Part shown: positions 53,040 to 61,822 of the stretch, piece by piece
Layout: every line of letters starts with the position of its first letter
How positions within the stretch are numbered: the first letter of the stretch is position 1
Source: Actinophytocola sp036402745
GTDB taxonomy: Bacteria; Actinomycetota; Actinomycetes; Mycobacteriales; Pseudonocardiaceae
Length of the DNA: 64,000 nucleotides
Direction: 5' to 3'
Assembly (NCBI RefSeq): GCF_036402745.1
Contig: NZ_DASWSJ010000043.1
Span: forward strand, 1 to 64,000
Program-made: the position numbers and the translations under genes
Notes under the pieces: model-generated
What the model saw: the letters and a program-made list of their open reading frames with translations, nothing else
Database searches by the model: none
Told to the model about the DNA's origin: nothing

Positions 53040-54005
53040 TTACCCCCGATGGCCGTGCCGGCGCGGGGTGAGCCGGACGTTCGGTAGGTCGGGGGCGGGG
53101 ATCCGGGCGCCGCCGTGGCCGTGGACGGTGCCGAAGCGGGTCTGGCCCCGCGCCTCCCAGTCGGCGCGCGCGGCGGCGATCTCGTCGTGGCTGCGGCCCA
53201 CGAAGTTCCACCACATGACGAGCTCGTCCGGGAACGGCTCGCCGCCGAGCAGCAGCGCGCGCACCGGCCGGCCATCGGTGGCCAGGGCGAGCTCCGCGCG
53301 TCCGGTGCCGAGGTAGAGCATGCGCCCGGCGGGCACCGCGACGCCCGAGACGACGAGCGTGTCGTCGATCGCCAGCAGCGCGTGCTCGAAGTCCGGGCGC
53401 AGCGGGACGGTGGTGGCGGCGTGCGCGGCCACCCGCAGGTCCGCGCCGAGCAGCGGCGTGTGGACGGTGGCCGGCGAGGAGACGTCGCCGACCGTGCCGA
53501 CGAACACGGTGGCCGTGACGCCGCCGTGGGCGTAGGTCGGCAGCTCGACGTGCTGCTCGAACGCGGGTGCCATGCCGGCCTTCGCCGCGGGCAGCGCCAC
53601 CCACAGCTGCATCGCGTGCAGGGGCGCGCCGTCGTCGATGGAGATCTCGGAGTGGGCGACGCCGTGGCCGCCGGTCATCAGGTTCAGCTGGCCGGGCCGG
53701 ACCAGCACGTCGCTGCCCACGCTGTCCCGGTGGTGGATCTGCCCCGCGAGCAGCCAGGTGACGGTCTGCAGCCCGGTGTGCGGGTGCGGCAGCACGCTCA
53801 TCGGCGTGCTGTTGGGCCCGAACAGGTCGAGGAAGCACCACGCGCCGACGGTGGGCAGGGTGCGCTGCGGCAGCAGCCGGTCCACGCGGATCCCCCGCAG
53901 GCCACCGAGCGGCACGTCCCGCGGCGCGAACACCAGGGCGACCGCGTGGTCGTCGGCGGCGGTCCGGCAGACGAGCACGTCGGGGTGGGAGTCCAGGTTG
54001 CTCAA
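53040..54005 (-). CDS. Pirin-family cupin protein
   Basis: Encodes 321 aa. The start is a TTG at 54005, chosen because GGAGG lies four bases upstream and no ATG is near. The two cupin domains show PHPHTGLQTVTWLLAGQIHHRD and NLMTGGHGVAHSE, with the metal-binding His residues of pirins. Some pirins are quercetin dioxygenases, others are redox regulators. No operon partner is obvious. Confidence 0.88.
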   Translation of the reverse strand: MSNLDSHPDVLVCRTAADDHAVALVFAPRDVPLGGLRGIRVDRLLPQRTLPTVGAWCFLDLFGPNSTPMSVLPHPHTGLQTVTWLLAGQIHHRDSVGSDVLVRPGQLNLMTGGHGVAHSEISIDDGAPLHAMQLWVALPAAKAGMAPAFEQHVELPTYAHGGVTATVFVGTVGDVSSPATVHTPLLGADLRVAAHAATTVPLRPDFEHALLAIDDTLVVSGVAVPAGRMLYLGTGRAELALATDGRPVRALLLGGEPFPDELVMWWNFVGRSHDEIAAARADWEARGQTRFGTVHGHGGARIPAPDLPNVRLTPRRHGHRG

Positions 54006-54041
54006 ACTACCTCCGGGATGTTGCTGGTGCCGCGTCCCGGC

Positions 54042-54371
54042 TCAGGACTGACTCTCCGGGGGAGCCTCGATGTGGCCCTTGTACTTGTCGACGTTCTTGC
54101 GCAGGTACGCGGAGATGAACGGGCACAGCGGCACGATGACCTTGTCCCGGGCCACCGCGTCGTCGAGTGCGCCCGAGGCCAGCACCTTGCCCAGGCCCCG
54201 GCCGGCGAAGGCGTCGTCGACCTCGCTGTGGGTGAACACCACCCGGTTGCCGCTGTCGTGGTACTGGGCGAACCCGGCGAGCTTGTCGCCGACGTAGAGC
54301 TCGTAGCGGTACTTCTCGGCGTTCAGCTCGACCCGGGCGTCCTGCGTGTCCGCCGCCGGTTCCTCGGCCAT
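54042..54371 (-). CDS. Small GNAT-like N-acetyltransferase (YidJ/NATD1 type)
   Basis: Encodes 109 aa. The compact acetyltransferase fold is seen in YELYVGDKLAGFAQY, VFTHSEVDDAFAGRGLGKVL (acetyl-CoA pyrophosphate loop GRGLG) and PLCPFISAYLRKN. Substrate unknown; very common in actinobacteria. Confidence 0.9.
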   Translation of the reverse strand: MAEEPAADTQDARVELNAEKYRYELYVGDKLAGFAQYHDSGNRVVFTHSEVDDAFAGRGLGKVLASGALDDAVARDKVIVPLCPFISAYLRKNVDKYKGHIEAPPESQS

Positions 54372-54391
54372 GGCACCTCTTCTCGTGGGCT

Positions 54392-54778
54392 CTACCGCGA
54401 TCGTCCCAGAGTTCGCGCCGCCGTGCGCAGCCGCTCGTCGAGCTCCGCGTGGTCGGCGAGGAACCAGATGTCGGTGCCCTTGTTGATCTCGTGGACGAAC
54501 GCCCGGAACGAGTCGCTCGCCAGGTGCGTGGTGATGTCGCCCAGCACGACCAGGCGGATGCGGTAGGCGCCGAACTTGCGCACGACGTCGCCGGCGACCC
54601 CGGTGCTGAGCGTGAAGAACCGCGCGTCCACCCGGTCGGCCGGCACGACGACGGCCGACGCCTGCTCGTTGAACGCCGCGCCGACCAGCTCGACGGCGTC
54701 GCTCTCGCTGCCGAGCGCCGGCTCGTCCGGCTCGACGGTCAGCACCCGCACCCCGTGCGTCTCCGAGATCGTGTTCAT
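54392..54778 (-). CDS. DUF4180 domain protein
   Basis: Encodes 128 aa from the ATG at 54778. The order of segments (VRVLTVEPDEPALGSESDAV, ADRVDARFFTLSTGVAGDVV, KFGAYRIRLVVLGDI) matches DUF4180 proteins, which resemble STAS or SpoIIAA-like folds. Function unknown. It precedes the GNAT gene by 20 bases on the same strand. Confidence 0.85.
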   Translation of the reverse strand: MNTISETHGVRVLTVEPDEPALGSESDAVELVGAAFNEQASAVVVPADRVDARFFTLSTGVAGDVVRKFGAYRIRLVVLGDITTHLASDSFRAFVHEINKGTDIWFLADHAELDERLRTAARTLGRSR

Positions 54779-54838
54779 ACCCGCAGTGTCTCCGGATCGG
54801 ACCGCGCGCGCCACCGAGTAACTCCGTTGGGCCACAAC

Positions 54839-54870
54839 GAGGTCAGCCCGGCACGAGGTCAGCCCGGCAC
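54839..54870. repeat. 16-bp tandem duplication at the DUF402 gene end
   Basis: GAGGTCAGCCCGGCAC occurs twice in a row. The stop of the DUF402 gene (54859-54861) lies in the second copy, and the first copy repeats the same codons just outside. A replication-slippage product; the gene end is preserved. Confidence 0.7.
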
Positions 54871-55449
54871 GGTGATGACCGGGCCCAGCGGGGAGGGCAG
54901 GGCGGCGAGGGCGCGCAGGCGCTGCGGCGGGAAGTCGACCCAGTCGTCGACGGGGTCGCGGGCGGCGTGCAGGTGGCGGTCGAGGAAGCGCTGCCAGCGG
55001 CGGAGCCCGTCGATGGCGGTGCGGACGTCGAGCCGGCCCTCGTCGAGGGCGTCGGCGTACTCGTGGAGGTCGAGCAGCCGCTGGTGCCGGCCGTCGGTGG
55101 GCACCATGACGTCGACGTAGAGGTCCCGCAGCACGACCGAACCCTCGGCGCTGCTGACGTGGATGAGGTCGACGTACCAGGTGCTCGGCTCGCCGCGGTC
55201 GGCGTCGATGCCGGCGATCTCGCCACCGTCCGGGGTGCGCATCCGCCGCCAGCACGGCCGGGCCATGCTCACGCCGAGGTCCAGCAGCACGAACACCCGC
55301 TCGAGCAGCGTGCGGCCGGGCCACGGGACGAACCGGTCGGGTAGCTGGAACTCGTAGGCGAGGGTGTCGCCGATGCGCACACCCGGCAGCGGGCCGAACG
55401 GCGGCACCGGATCCCCATGGGCGCCCCGCCAGACCTCGACGTGCTTCAT
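54859..55449 (-). CDS. DUF402 domain protein
   Basis: Encodes 196 aa. The DUF402 barrel is seen in RIGDTLAYEFQLPDRFVPWP and WYVDLIHVSSAEG, DLYVDVMVPTDG, with an acidic set typical of FomD-like nucleotide hydrolases, and a helical C-terminal part HEYADALDEGRLD. A phosphatase on a nucleotide or nucleoside conjugate is possible. Alone on its transcript as far as can be seen. Confidence 0.85.
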   Translation of the reverse strand: MKHVEVWRGAHGDPVPPFGPLPGVRIGDTLAYEFQLPDRFVPWPGRTLLERVFVLLDLGVSMARPCWRRMRTPDGGEIAGIDADRGEPSTWYVDLIHVSSAEGSVVLRDLYVDVMVPTDGRHQRLLDLHEYADALDEGRLDVRTAIDGLRRWQRFLDRHLHAARDPVDDWVDFPPQRLRALAALPSPLGPVITVPG

Positions 55450-55466
55450 GGATCATTCCTACACGC

Positions 55467-56417
55467 TCAGCCGCCCGCGTAGGAGTGCAGTCCGGCCACC
55501 ACCAGGTTGACGAAGAACAGGTTGAACAGCACCACGACGAGCCCCGCGAGGTTGAGCCACGCGGCGCGCCGGCGCTGCCAGCCCGCGGTGGCCCTGGCGT
55601 GCAGGTAGGCCGCGTAGCAGACCCAGGTGACGAACGCGACCGTCTCCTTGGGATCCCAGCCCCAGTACCGGCCCCACGCCGACTCCGCCCAGATCGCGCC
55701 GGTGACGATCGCGAAGGTGACCGTGAGGAAGCCGAACACCCCGCTGCGGTAGGCGAGCCGGTCGAGAAACTCCGGCGCCGGCAGCCGGGAGGCCTTGGGC
55801 CCGGGCTGGGTGCCAGGATGATCGGCGCGGTACTCCGCGAGGAGGTGCAGCCCGCTCGTCACGCCGGACACGAGGAAAACGCCGCTCGCCATGATGGCCG
55901 CGGCCACGTGGATGACGATCCAGTACGAGCGCAGCGCCGGCTGCACCGCGGCGGCCTCGGTGTAGAGGAGGTTGCCGGCGAGGAACAGCACGAGCGCGAC
56001 GGGCAGCAGCACGAACACCGCGATGCGCCGCACGGGATGCCGGCGCAGGACCGACAGCCACGCGCCGACCGCCACGAGGCCGAACGCGGACAGGTACTCG
56101 TACATGTTGCCCCACGGGACCCGCGCGGTCGCGAACCCGCGCAGCACCACCGACGCCAGGTGCAGCAGCGCGCCGAGCACGGTGACCGAGACACCGACCC
56201 GGCCCAGCCGGTCGCCGAGGGGCAGTGCCGTCGTGGGTGCCGGTGCGAGTGCCGGCGTGGGTGCCGTCGCGGGTGCCGGTGCGGCGCCGGCCATGGCGGG
56301 CTGGCTGGCCGGCCGGCGGGCCAGCACGTACTCGGTGGCCGACAGCAGGGCGGCCAGCATGTAGCCGCCGACCGCGCTGGTGAACAGCCAGTCGCTCAGC
56401 ACGGCGGGGCTCGGCAT
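55467..56417 (-). CDS. ccsB: c-type cytochrome biogenesis protein CcsB/ResC
   Basis: Encodes 316 aa with about eight membrane helices. The heme-handling WWD-type motif appears as WGRYWGWDPKETVAF, and conserved His residues lie in VIHVAAA and in the GLHLLAEY region. It exports or presents heme to the outer face for attachment to apocytochrome c in the System II pathway. An alanine/proline/threonine-rich insert near residues 40-65 is unusual and low in complexity. The ATG overlaps the upstream gene's stop (ATGA). No ResB or CcdA gene is next to it. Confidence 0.9.
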   Translation of the reverse strand: MPSPAVLSDWLFTSAVGGYMLAALLSATEYVLARRPASQPAMAGAAPAPATAPTPALAPAPTTALPLGDRLGRVGVSVTVLGALLHLASVVLRGFATARVPWGNMYEYLSAFGLVAVGAWLSVLRRHPVRRIAVFVLLPVALVLFLAGNLLYTEAAAVQPALRSYWIVIHVAAAIMASGVFLVSGVTSGLHLLAEYRADHPGTQPGPKASRLPAPEFLDRLAYRSGVFGFLTVTFAIVTGAIWAESAWGRYWGWDPKETVAFVTWVCYAAYLHARATAGWQRRRAAWLNLAGLVVVLFNLFFVNLVVAGLHSYAGG

Positions 56418-56824
56418 CACGACTCCGGCCGGGCGGTGGTGCGCAGCCACCACAGGCCGAGCAGCGGCAGCACGGCGGGCACGTAGCCGTAGCCCTGGCC
56501 GTAGTCCGACCACACGGTGGCGTCCGGAAACGCTTGCGGGTCAACGAGGCTGAGCGTGCCGACGGCCAGCACGCCGACCAGCTCGACCACAATGGACACC
56601 GTGGCCACGCGGCGCGAGGTGCGGTTGCCGCGGGCCAGGCACACGGTCGCGACGAGGTAGACCACCGCGGCGAACGCGGACAGCAGGTAGGCGAGCGGCG
56701 CCTCGCCGAACCGGGTGCCGAGCTGCACCGCCGAGCGCGCGGTGGCGGCCAGCGCGAACACGGCGTAGACCGTGATCAGGATCCGGCCGGGGCCCGACCG
56801 GGTGCGGGTGGCGAGGTCAGACAT
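56417..56824 (-). CDS. Four-helix membrane protein of unknown function, next to ccsB
   Basis: Encodes 135 aa with four predicted membrane helices, one opening ILITVYAVFALAATARSAVQ and another near VATVSIVVELVGVLAVG. Its last helix is followed by RTTARPES. It overlaps ccsB and the next protein by a few bases, so it may serve in the same membrane process. Not recognised as a known family. Confidence 0.75.
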   Translation of the reverse strand: MSDLATRTRSGPGRILITVYAVFALAATARSAVQLGTRFGEAPLAYLLSAFAAVVYLVATVCLARGNRTSRRVATVSIVVELVGVLAVGTLSLVDPQAFPDATVWSDYGQGYGYVPAVLPLLGLWWLRTTARPES

Positions 56825-57197
56825 GGGCGTCCCACACCTGGCCGAGCCGCAGGATCATCACCGGGATCGTGAGGCAGCCGATCACCAGCACGCCCGGGCC
56901 CCAGCGGGTCCGCTCGGCGAGTGACCAGAGCGCGGCCAGCGGGATGATCACCAGCGGCCCGACGAGGTAGCCGAGGAACGAGAGCTTCTCGACGTCGCGG
57001 TCGGTGGTGAACAGCTGGACCACGCCGACGACCGCCTGGCCGAGCAGGCCGAGCTCCAGCAGTGCCAGCACGCCGAGCAGGCCCACCCCGTGCCAGCGGT
57101 CGGGCCGCACCGGGCGGCCGGCGATCATCAGCACGACGGCCCACAGCGCGGCGCCGAGCGCGACGAAGGTGAGCGTCGTCGAGAGGACATCGATCAC
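56817..57197 (-). CDS. Four-helix membrane protein of unknown function, first gene before ccsB
   Basis: Encodes 126 aa from a GTG. Hydrophobic segments at about residues 5-25, 38-60, 73-95 and 100-120 (for instance VGLLGVLALLELGLLGQAVV). An 8-base overlap joins it to the following gene. Probably forms a small membrane complex with its neighbour; no motif tells the function. Confidence 0.75.
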   Translation of the reverse strand: MIDVLSTTLTFVALGAALWAVVLMIAGRPVRPDRWHGVGLLGVLALLELGLLGQAVVGVVQLFTTDRDVEKLSFLGYLVGPLVIIPLAALWSLAERTRWGPGVLVIGCLTIPVMILRLGQVWDAHV

Positions 57198-57238
57198 GGT
57201 GCCGCCCTTCTACTACGGTCGGTAGTAGATCGTACGGG

Positions 57239-58105
57239 TCAGATCACGAGGAAGCTCAGCGGGGTCGACACCAGCACCAGGCCGGTGGCGAGGACCAGCC
57301 AGCGCGCCGCGCGGGAGAGCGGCTCGGTGCTGGTCAGCCGGTCGAGCCGGGCCTGGATCGCGCGGTCGGCGATGGCCATCGTGCCGGCGGGCGTGCCCCC
57401 GTCGAACCGGCGCAGCGCGGTGGCGAGCTCGCGCGTGCCGCCCGCCCGGCACGCGCCCTCGTCGGCACGCATCTCCACGAGCAGCGCCACCGCCTCGGCC
57501 GCGACCCGGCCCAGTGGCAGCCGGCGCAGCGCGGCGAACGGCAGGAGGACCAGGTCGTGGCGCTCGCGGGCGTGGGTGCGCTCGTGCGCGAGGACCGCCG
57601 CGATCTCGGCCGGCCGCAGCGCCCGCAACGCGCCGGAGCTGAGCACCACGCGGGAGCGCCGGCCGGGCAGGCAGTAGGCGACGGTGAGCGGGTGGTCGAG
57701 GATCAGCGCACCCGGCGCGGCCGGGTCCTCGCGGGCCACGAGGGACAGCGTCGCGCGGTGCCGGCGCCGGGTGCGGAGCACGGCGAGCCAGGACCAGCCG
57801 AGCATCGCCAGCAGTGCCCCGGCGAGCCCGGCCGCCGCGGCGAGGGCGGCCACGTGCACCGGGGTGAGGTCCGCGGGGGCGCCGGTGAGCCAGCGGTGGA
57901 CCGCGGTCGGCACGTCGCGGTGGTAGGGCGCGAGGCCGACGGTGAGCGCGGCGCCGACCGCGCACAGGACGAACGTGAGCCCGACCAGCTGCCACAGCAG
58001 GATCCCGGTCCGCGGCGAGCGCCACACCCAGCGAGCCCCGGCCAGCGGCGGCACGGCGAGCATGCACACGGCCGCCGTCACCACGAGGTGCAGCGTCGCG
58101 TTCAC
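57239..58105 (-). CDS. M56-family membrane metallopeptidase (BlaR1/MecR1-like)
   Basis: Encodes 288 aa; GTG start. Several N-terminal membrane helices come first, and the zinc-protease motif HERTH is in AVLAHERTHARERHD. It lacks the penicillin-binding sensor domain of BlaR1, as is common in actinobacterial versions. It is paired with a BlaI-type repressor encoded upstream, which it may cleave or regulate in response to cell-wall or membrane stress. Confidence 0.9.
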   Translation of the reverse strand: MNATLHLVVTAAVCMLAVPPLAGARWVWRSPRTGILLWQLVGLTFVLCAVGAALTVGLAPYHRDVPTAVHRWLTGAPADLTPVHVAALAAAAGLAGALLAMLGWSWLAVLRTRRRHRATLSLVAREDPAAPGALILDHPLTVAYCLPGRRSRVVLSSGALRALRPAEIAAVLAHERTHARERHDLVLLPFAALRRLPLGRVAAEAVALLVEMRADEGACRAGGTRELATALRRFDGGTPAGTMAIADRAIQARLDRLTSTEPLSRAARWLVLATGLVLVSTPLSFLVI

Positions 58106-58132
58106 GACACGCCCTCGTGGGCTCGGTCGCCG

Positions 58133-58192
58133 TGTGTCATTGGTTCGCTCGCAAGCTCGTTCTGTGACATTGGTTCACTCGCAAGCTCGTTC
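58133..58192. repeat. 30-bp tandem repeat between BlaI and M56 genes
   Basis: Two 30-base copies of TGTGNCATTGGTTCNCTCGC continuing AAGCTCGTTC, differing at two bases. The second copy ends at the BlaI stop. Similar short sequences occur at gene ends in Pseudonocardiales. Confidence 0.7.
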
Positions 58193-58544
58193 ACGGCTCG
58201 GGGTCCCGGGCGTCGGCCAGGGCCTGGCTCAGCGTCTCGGCGTCCGGAGTGGACACCGACTGGGCGAACCGGGTGAGCGCGGCGTCCCGGTCGCCGGTGA
58301 GCGCCAGCGCGTCGAGCATCAGCTGGGCCACGTAGCCCTCCCGGCTGTTGACCGGCTCGTACCGCCAGGCCCGCCCGTCCCGGTGCCGGCGCACGAAGCC
58401 CTTCTTGGCCAACCGGTCGAGCACGGTCATGACCGTGGTGTAGGCGAGGTCGCGCCCGGCGAGCGCGGCGGCGACGTCGCGCACCACCACCGGTTCGGCG
58501 CGGTCCCAGAGGACCTCCATCACCGCGCGCTCGAGCTCACCCAC
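58191..58544 (-). CDS. BlaI/MecI-family transcriptional repressor
   Basis: Encodes 117 aa. The winged helix is clear in LERAVMEVLWDRAEPVVVRD and LAYTTVMTVLDRLAKKGFVRR, and the C-terminal dimer helix contains REGYVAQLMLDALA. It should bind the promoter of itself and of the M56 protease. Ends in the 30-bp repeat. Confidence 0.92.
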   Translation of the reverse strand: MGELERAVMEVLWDRAEPVVVRDVAAALAGRDLAYTTVMTVLDRLAKKGFVRRHRDGRAWRYEPVNSREGYVAQLMLDALALTGDRDAALTRFAQSVSTPDAETLSQALADARDPEP

Positions 58545-58615
58545 GCGGACGAGCCTAGAGGGCGGCCCCGGACCTGCTGGCGCGGATGGCGGAGGGCGAC
58601 GTGCTCGGCCGGCGC

Positions 58616-59374
58616 TCAGTCCGCCTCGGCCTGGCCGGTCCAGCCGGAGGACTCGAGGGCCTCGAGGCCGCGGCGCACGATCGACTGGGTGAGCGCCGCG
58701 GCCAGGTCGGCCTCCCGCTCCTCGTAGGCCCGCAGCAGCCGCCCGTGGTCGGCGACCGAGGACCGCAGCCGCCCGGGCAGCGAAAGGCTCAGGTGCCGCA
58801 ATTGCAGCGTGCGCACGCCGACGCTGTCGAGAACGCGCCGGACCGTGCTGTTACCGGCGATCGCGGCCTCATTGTTTCGGAAACCGACATTCAGCCAGAA
58901 GAAGCGATCGACATCGCCGGCCTCGGCTGCCACTTCCAGCTGCCGGTGGCACTCGCGGAGTATCGCTATCTCGGATTCAGCTGCATTTCCCACAATGCGG
59001 CGGCTCACCAATGCATACAGGGTGGCCCGCAGCTCATATATTTCCCGCACCTCGTCGAGCAGGAGCCGGCGCACCCGCGGCCGGCGATGTGCGGCGATCT
59101 CGACCAGGCCCTCCCGCTCCAGCGTGAGCAGGGCTTCCCGAACCGGCGTGCGGCTGCTCCGGAACGTGCGGGCGAGCTCGACCGAGTTGAGGTCGTCGCC
59201 GGGGCGCAGCCGCGCCTCGACAATGGCGGTGCCGACCGAGACCAGGATCTGGTCGACGACGCTGTCCGCGTTCTCCGACCGGCCCAGTACCCGCAGTATC
59301 TCGAGATGCCCGGCGGACGGCTCGGCGCCGATCGGCCGCACCTTCGAGTTTCCCGCGGATTTGGTGGTCGTCAT
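58616..59374 (-). CDS. GntR-family regulator, FCD subgroup, leftward
   Basis: Encodes 252 aa. The GntR winged helix is seen in IVEARLRPGDDLNSVELART and SRTPVREALLTLEREGLVEI; the FCD ligand-binding all-helical domain follows with a metal-type pattern (LNVGFRNNEAAIAG in place of the usual D-x3-H-x3-H). The altered metal site is notable. No clear target gene on its own strand; it is divergent to the second GntR gene. Confidence 0.88.
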   Translation of the reverse strand: MTTTKSAGNSKVRPIGAEPSAGHLEILRVLGRSENADSVVDQILVSVGTAIVEARLRPGDDLNSVELARTFRSSRTPVREALLTLEREGLVEIAAHRRPRVRRLLLDEVREIYELRATLYALVSRRIVGNAAESEIAILRECHRQLEVAAEAGDVDRFFWLNVGFRNNEAAIAGNSTVRRVLDSVGVRTLQLRHLSLSLPGRLRSSVADHGRLLRAYEEREADLAAALTQSIVRRGLEALESSGWTGQAEAD

Positions 59375-59572
59375 GGGCCAGATAATAGCGTGAGAATCAT
59401 GACGGATCGCGCGGGTCGGTTAATCGGGAAATGGAAGATCAGAACTGTGCGCCCGGTGTGCGGTCGTGGCGGCTCCTCAGTGGACCGGCAGCCGCACCCG
59501 GAAGGTGGCGCCCCGGCCCGGCCCGCCCGCGTTCCCAGCAAACTCCCAGGCTCGCCGGCGGGTACCCTGCGG

Positions 59573-59590
59573 ATTGTTGAGCGATACAAT
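59573..59590. promoter_or_regulatory. Candidate GntR operator upstream of the 5-oxoproline regulator
   Basis: ATTGT and ACAAT flank TGAGCGAT as inverted repeats. The inner GTTGAGCGAT (59576-59585) matches GTTGAACGAT at 63951-63960 upstream of the MHS transporter in nine of ten bases. The site is 41 bases before the GntR start. The rest of 59375-59630 shows no gene. Confidence 0.5.
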
Positions 59591-59630
59591 CGTAGGTGGA
59601 TCTCGCAGGTCAGGAAGGGTGGGAGCATCG

Positions 59631-60314
59631 GTGAGCCCGGATCTGGAGCTGGCGGCCGATCGCAGGCTGCTGGGGCGGACCAGCACGGTCGAGCGGCTGG
59701 CCGACATCCTGCGGGCGCGGATCACCGAGGGCCACTTCTCCCCGGGCGAGCGGTTGGCGGAGGACTCGATCGGCCGGGCGCTGGGAGTCTCCCGCAACAC
59801 GCTGCGTGAGGCGTTCCGGCTGCTCACCCACGAGCGGCTGCTGGTGCACGAGCTCAACCGCGGCGTCTTCGTCTGCAAGCTCACCGTCGACGACCTCATC
59901 GACCTGTACCGGGTCCGCATGCTCGTCGAGTGCGGCGCGGTGCGCGCCCTCGACGGCCACCCGCCCGAGACCGGCGACCTGGCCGCGGCCGTCGCGCAGG
60001 GCGCCGAGGCCATGCGCGCGTCCGACTGGCGCGCGCTCGGCACCGCGAACATCCTTTTCCACCAGGGGATCGCGGCGCTCGCCGGCAGCCCGCGGGTCGA
60101 CGAGCTGATGCGCGGCGTGCTGGCGGAGCTGCGGCTGCACTTCCACTCGATGGCCGACCCGCGCCGGTTCCACGAGCCCTACCTGGAGCGCAACCGCGAG
60201 ATCCTGTCGGTCATCGAGACCGGCGACGGCCAGGCCGCGGAGCGCCTGCTGCGCAAGTACCTCGACGACTCCGAGCACCAGCTGGTCGAGGCCTACCGGG
60301 CCGCCGGGGACTGA
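59631..60314 (+). CDS. GntR-family regulator, FCD subgroup, beside the 5-oxoproline operon
   Basis: Encodes 227 aa; GTG start with GGGAG upstream. Helix-turn-helix FSPGERLAEDSIGRALGVSR and NTLREAFRLLTHERLL; FCD domain with the metal-binding D/H pattern in NILFHQGIAAL and the C-terminal helix LRKYLDDSEHQLVEA. It is convergent with pxpBC and overlaps it by 22 bases, so control of the pxp operon is likely. Confidence 0.9.
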   Translation: MSPDLELAADRRLLGRTSTVERLADILRARITEGHFSPGERLAEDSIGRALGVSRNTLREAFRLLTHERLLVHELNRGVFVCKLTVDDLIDLYRVRMLVECGAVRALDGHPPETGDLAAAVAQGAEAMRASDWRALGTANILFHQGIAALAGSPRVDELMRGVLAELRLHFHSMADPRRFHEPYLERNREILSVIETGDGQAAERLLRKYLDDSEHQLVEAYRAAGD

Positions 60315-61822
60315 GCGCGGAACGAGATCGTCTGGCCGGGCCGCGCCTGGGCCAGGATCGGCAGGTCCTTGGTCAGTACCACGGCGAGCACCGGGTAGCC
60401 GCCGGTCACCGGGTGGTCGGCCAGGAACACCACCGGCCGGCCGGACGGCGGCACCTGGATCGCGCCCGCGACCATGCCCTCGCTCGGCAGCTCGTCGTGC
60501 CGGGTCCGCGCCAGCCGCGGGCCCTCGAGCCGAACGCCGACCCGGTTGCTCTCGGCCGTCACGGTGAACCTCGCGGTCAGCAGCGTCTCCAGCGCCTCCG
60601 GGGTGCACCAGTCCGCGCGCGGGCCGGGCACGACGCGCACGCGCAGGTCGCCGATGGCCGGCGGGTTCACCGGCGCCACGTCGACGGCCGGCGGCGGTCC
60701 ACTGTGGTCGGTGCCGATCGGGAGGACGTCGCCGGGGGACAGCGGCGCGGGGCCGAGGCCGGACAGGACGTCGGTCGAGCGGGAGCCCAGCGTCTCGGGG
60801 ACCGCGAGGCCGCCGCGCACCGCGACGTAGGTGCGCAGGCCGGCGGCCGGCGCGCCGATCGTGAGCCGCCCGCCGGCCCGCACCGTGAACGGCGCGTTCA
60901 TCGCCTCGCCGCGGTCCTCGCGCGCGAGGTCGCACGGCGCGCCGGTGACCGCGACCCGGGCGGCCTCCCGGAACACGAGCGTCGCCGAGCCCATCGTCAG
61001 CTCCAGGCACGCCGCGCCCTCGTCGTTGCCCACCAACCGGTTCGCGAGCGTGGCCGAGCGCGCGTCCGCCGCCCCCGAGTGCCCGACGCCGAGCGCGGCG
61101 AAGCCCGGCCGGCCACGGTCCTGCACCGTGCCCAGCGGGCCGGCCCGCACCACCTCGACCCCCCCGGCCGGCGGCGCCCCCGCGACCGGTGAGTCCGAAG
61201 TGGACTCCGGCAGCGTGTCGACGGGCTCGAAGCGGACCCGGGTGCCCGGGCGCAGCAACGCCGGCGGGGTCCGCCGCGGGTCGAACAGCGGCACCGTCGT
61301 GCGGCCCAGCAGGTGCCACCCACCCGGCGACGACCGCGGGTACACCCCGGTGAACTCGCCGGCCACCCCCACCGACCCGGCGGGCACCCGCGTCCGTGGC
61401 GTCTCCCGCCGGGGCAGCCGCAGCCGCGGGTCGAGCCCGGTGAGGTAGCCGAACCCCGGCGCGAACCCGGAGAACGCCACCACGTAGTCGGCCGAGGCGT
61501 GGGCCTCGACCACCCCGTCGACGCCGAGCCCCGTGCGCTCGGCGACCTCCTCGAGATCGTCGCCGTCGTACTTCACCTCGACGGTCACGAGGTCGTCCGC
61601 GCCGGCCGCGACCGGCGCGGGCTCGACGGACGCCAGCAGCCGGGTCAGCTCCGCGCGACCCGACGATGTGGACGGTTCGAGCCGGACCAGCACCGTGTTC
61701 GCCGCCGGCACCAGGTCGACGACCCCGGCCGGGCGTTCGGCGAGCAGTGCCGCGTACACGCCGAGCGCCGCGTCGCCGGCCTCCACCAGCAACGCGGCGT
61801 CCCCGCAGGGCAGCACCCTCAC
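60293..61822 (-). CDS. pxpBC: 5-oxoprolinase subunits B and C fused (PxpB-PxpC)
   Basis: Encodes 509 aa from a GTG that overlaps the pxpA stop. Residues 1-195 are the PxpB/KipI part (LPCGDAALLVE, AFSGFAPGFGYLTGLD, PRTRVPAGSVGVAG, YPRSSPGGWHLLGRT). Residues 210-509 are the PxpC/KipA part (GPLGTVQDRGRPGFAALGVG, HSGAADARSATLANRLVGN, GMVAGAIQVPPSGRPVVFLA). In E. coli and Bacillus these are separate proteins. With PxpA they hydrolyse 5-oxoproline to glutamate using ATP. No frameshift at the join, so this is a true fusion. Confidence 0.93.
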   Translation of the reverse strand: MRVLPCGDAALLVEAGDAALGVYAALLAERPAGVVDLVPAANTVLVRLEPSTSSGRAELTRLLASVEPAPVAAGADDLVTVEVKYDGDDLEEVAERTGLGVDGVVEAHASADYVVAFSGFAPGFGYLTGLDPRLRLPRRETPRTRVPAGSVGVAGEFTGVYPRSSPGGWHLLGRTTVPLFDPRRTPPALLRPGTRVRFEPVDTLPESTSDSPVAGAPPAGGVEVVRAGPLGTVQDRGRPGFAALGVGHSGAADARSATLANRLVGNDEGAACLELTMGSATLVFREAARVAVTGAPCDLAREDRGEAMNAPFTVRAGGRLTIGAPAAGLRTYVAVRGGLAVPETLGSRSTDVLSGLGPAPLSPGDVLPIGTDHSGPPPAVDVAPVNPPAIGDLRVRVVPGPRADWCTPEALETLLTARFTVTAESNRVGVRLEGPRLARTRHDELPSEGMVAGAIQVPPSGRPVVFLADHPVTGGYPVLAVVLTKDLPILAQARPGQTISFRAQSPAAR

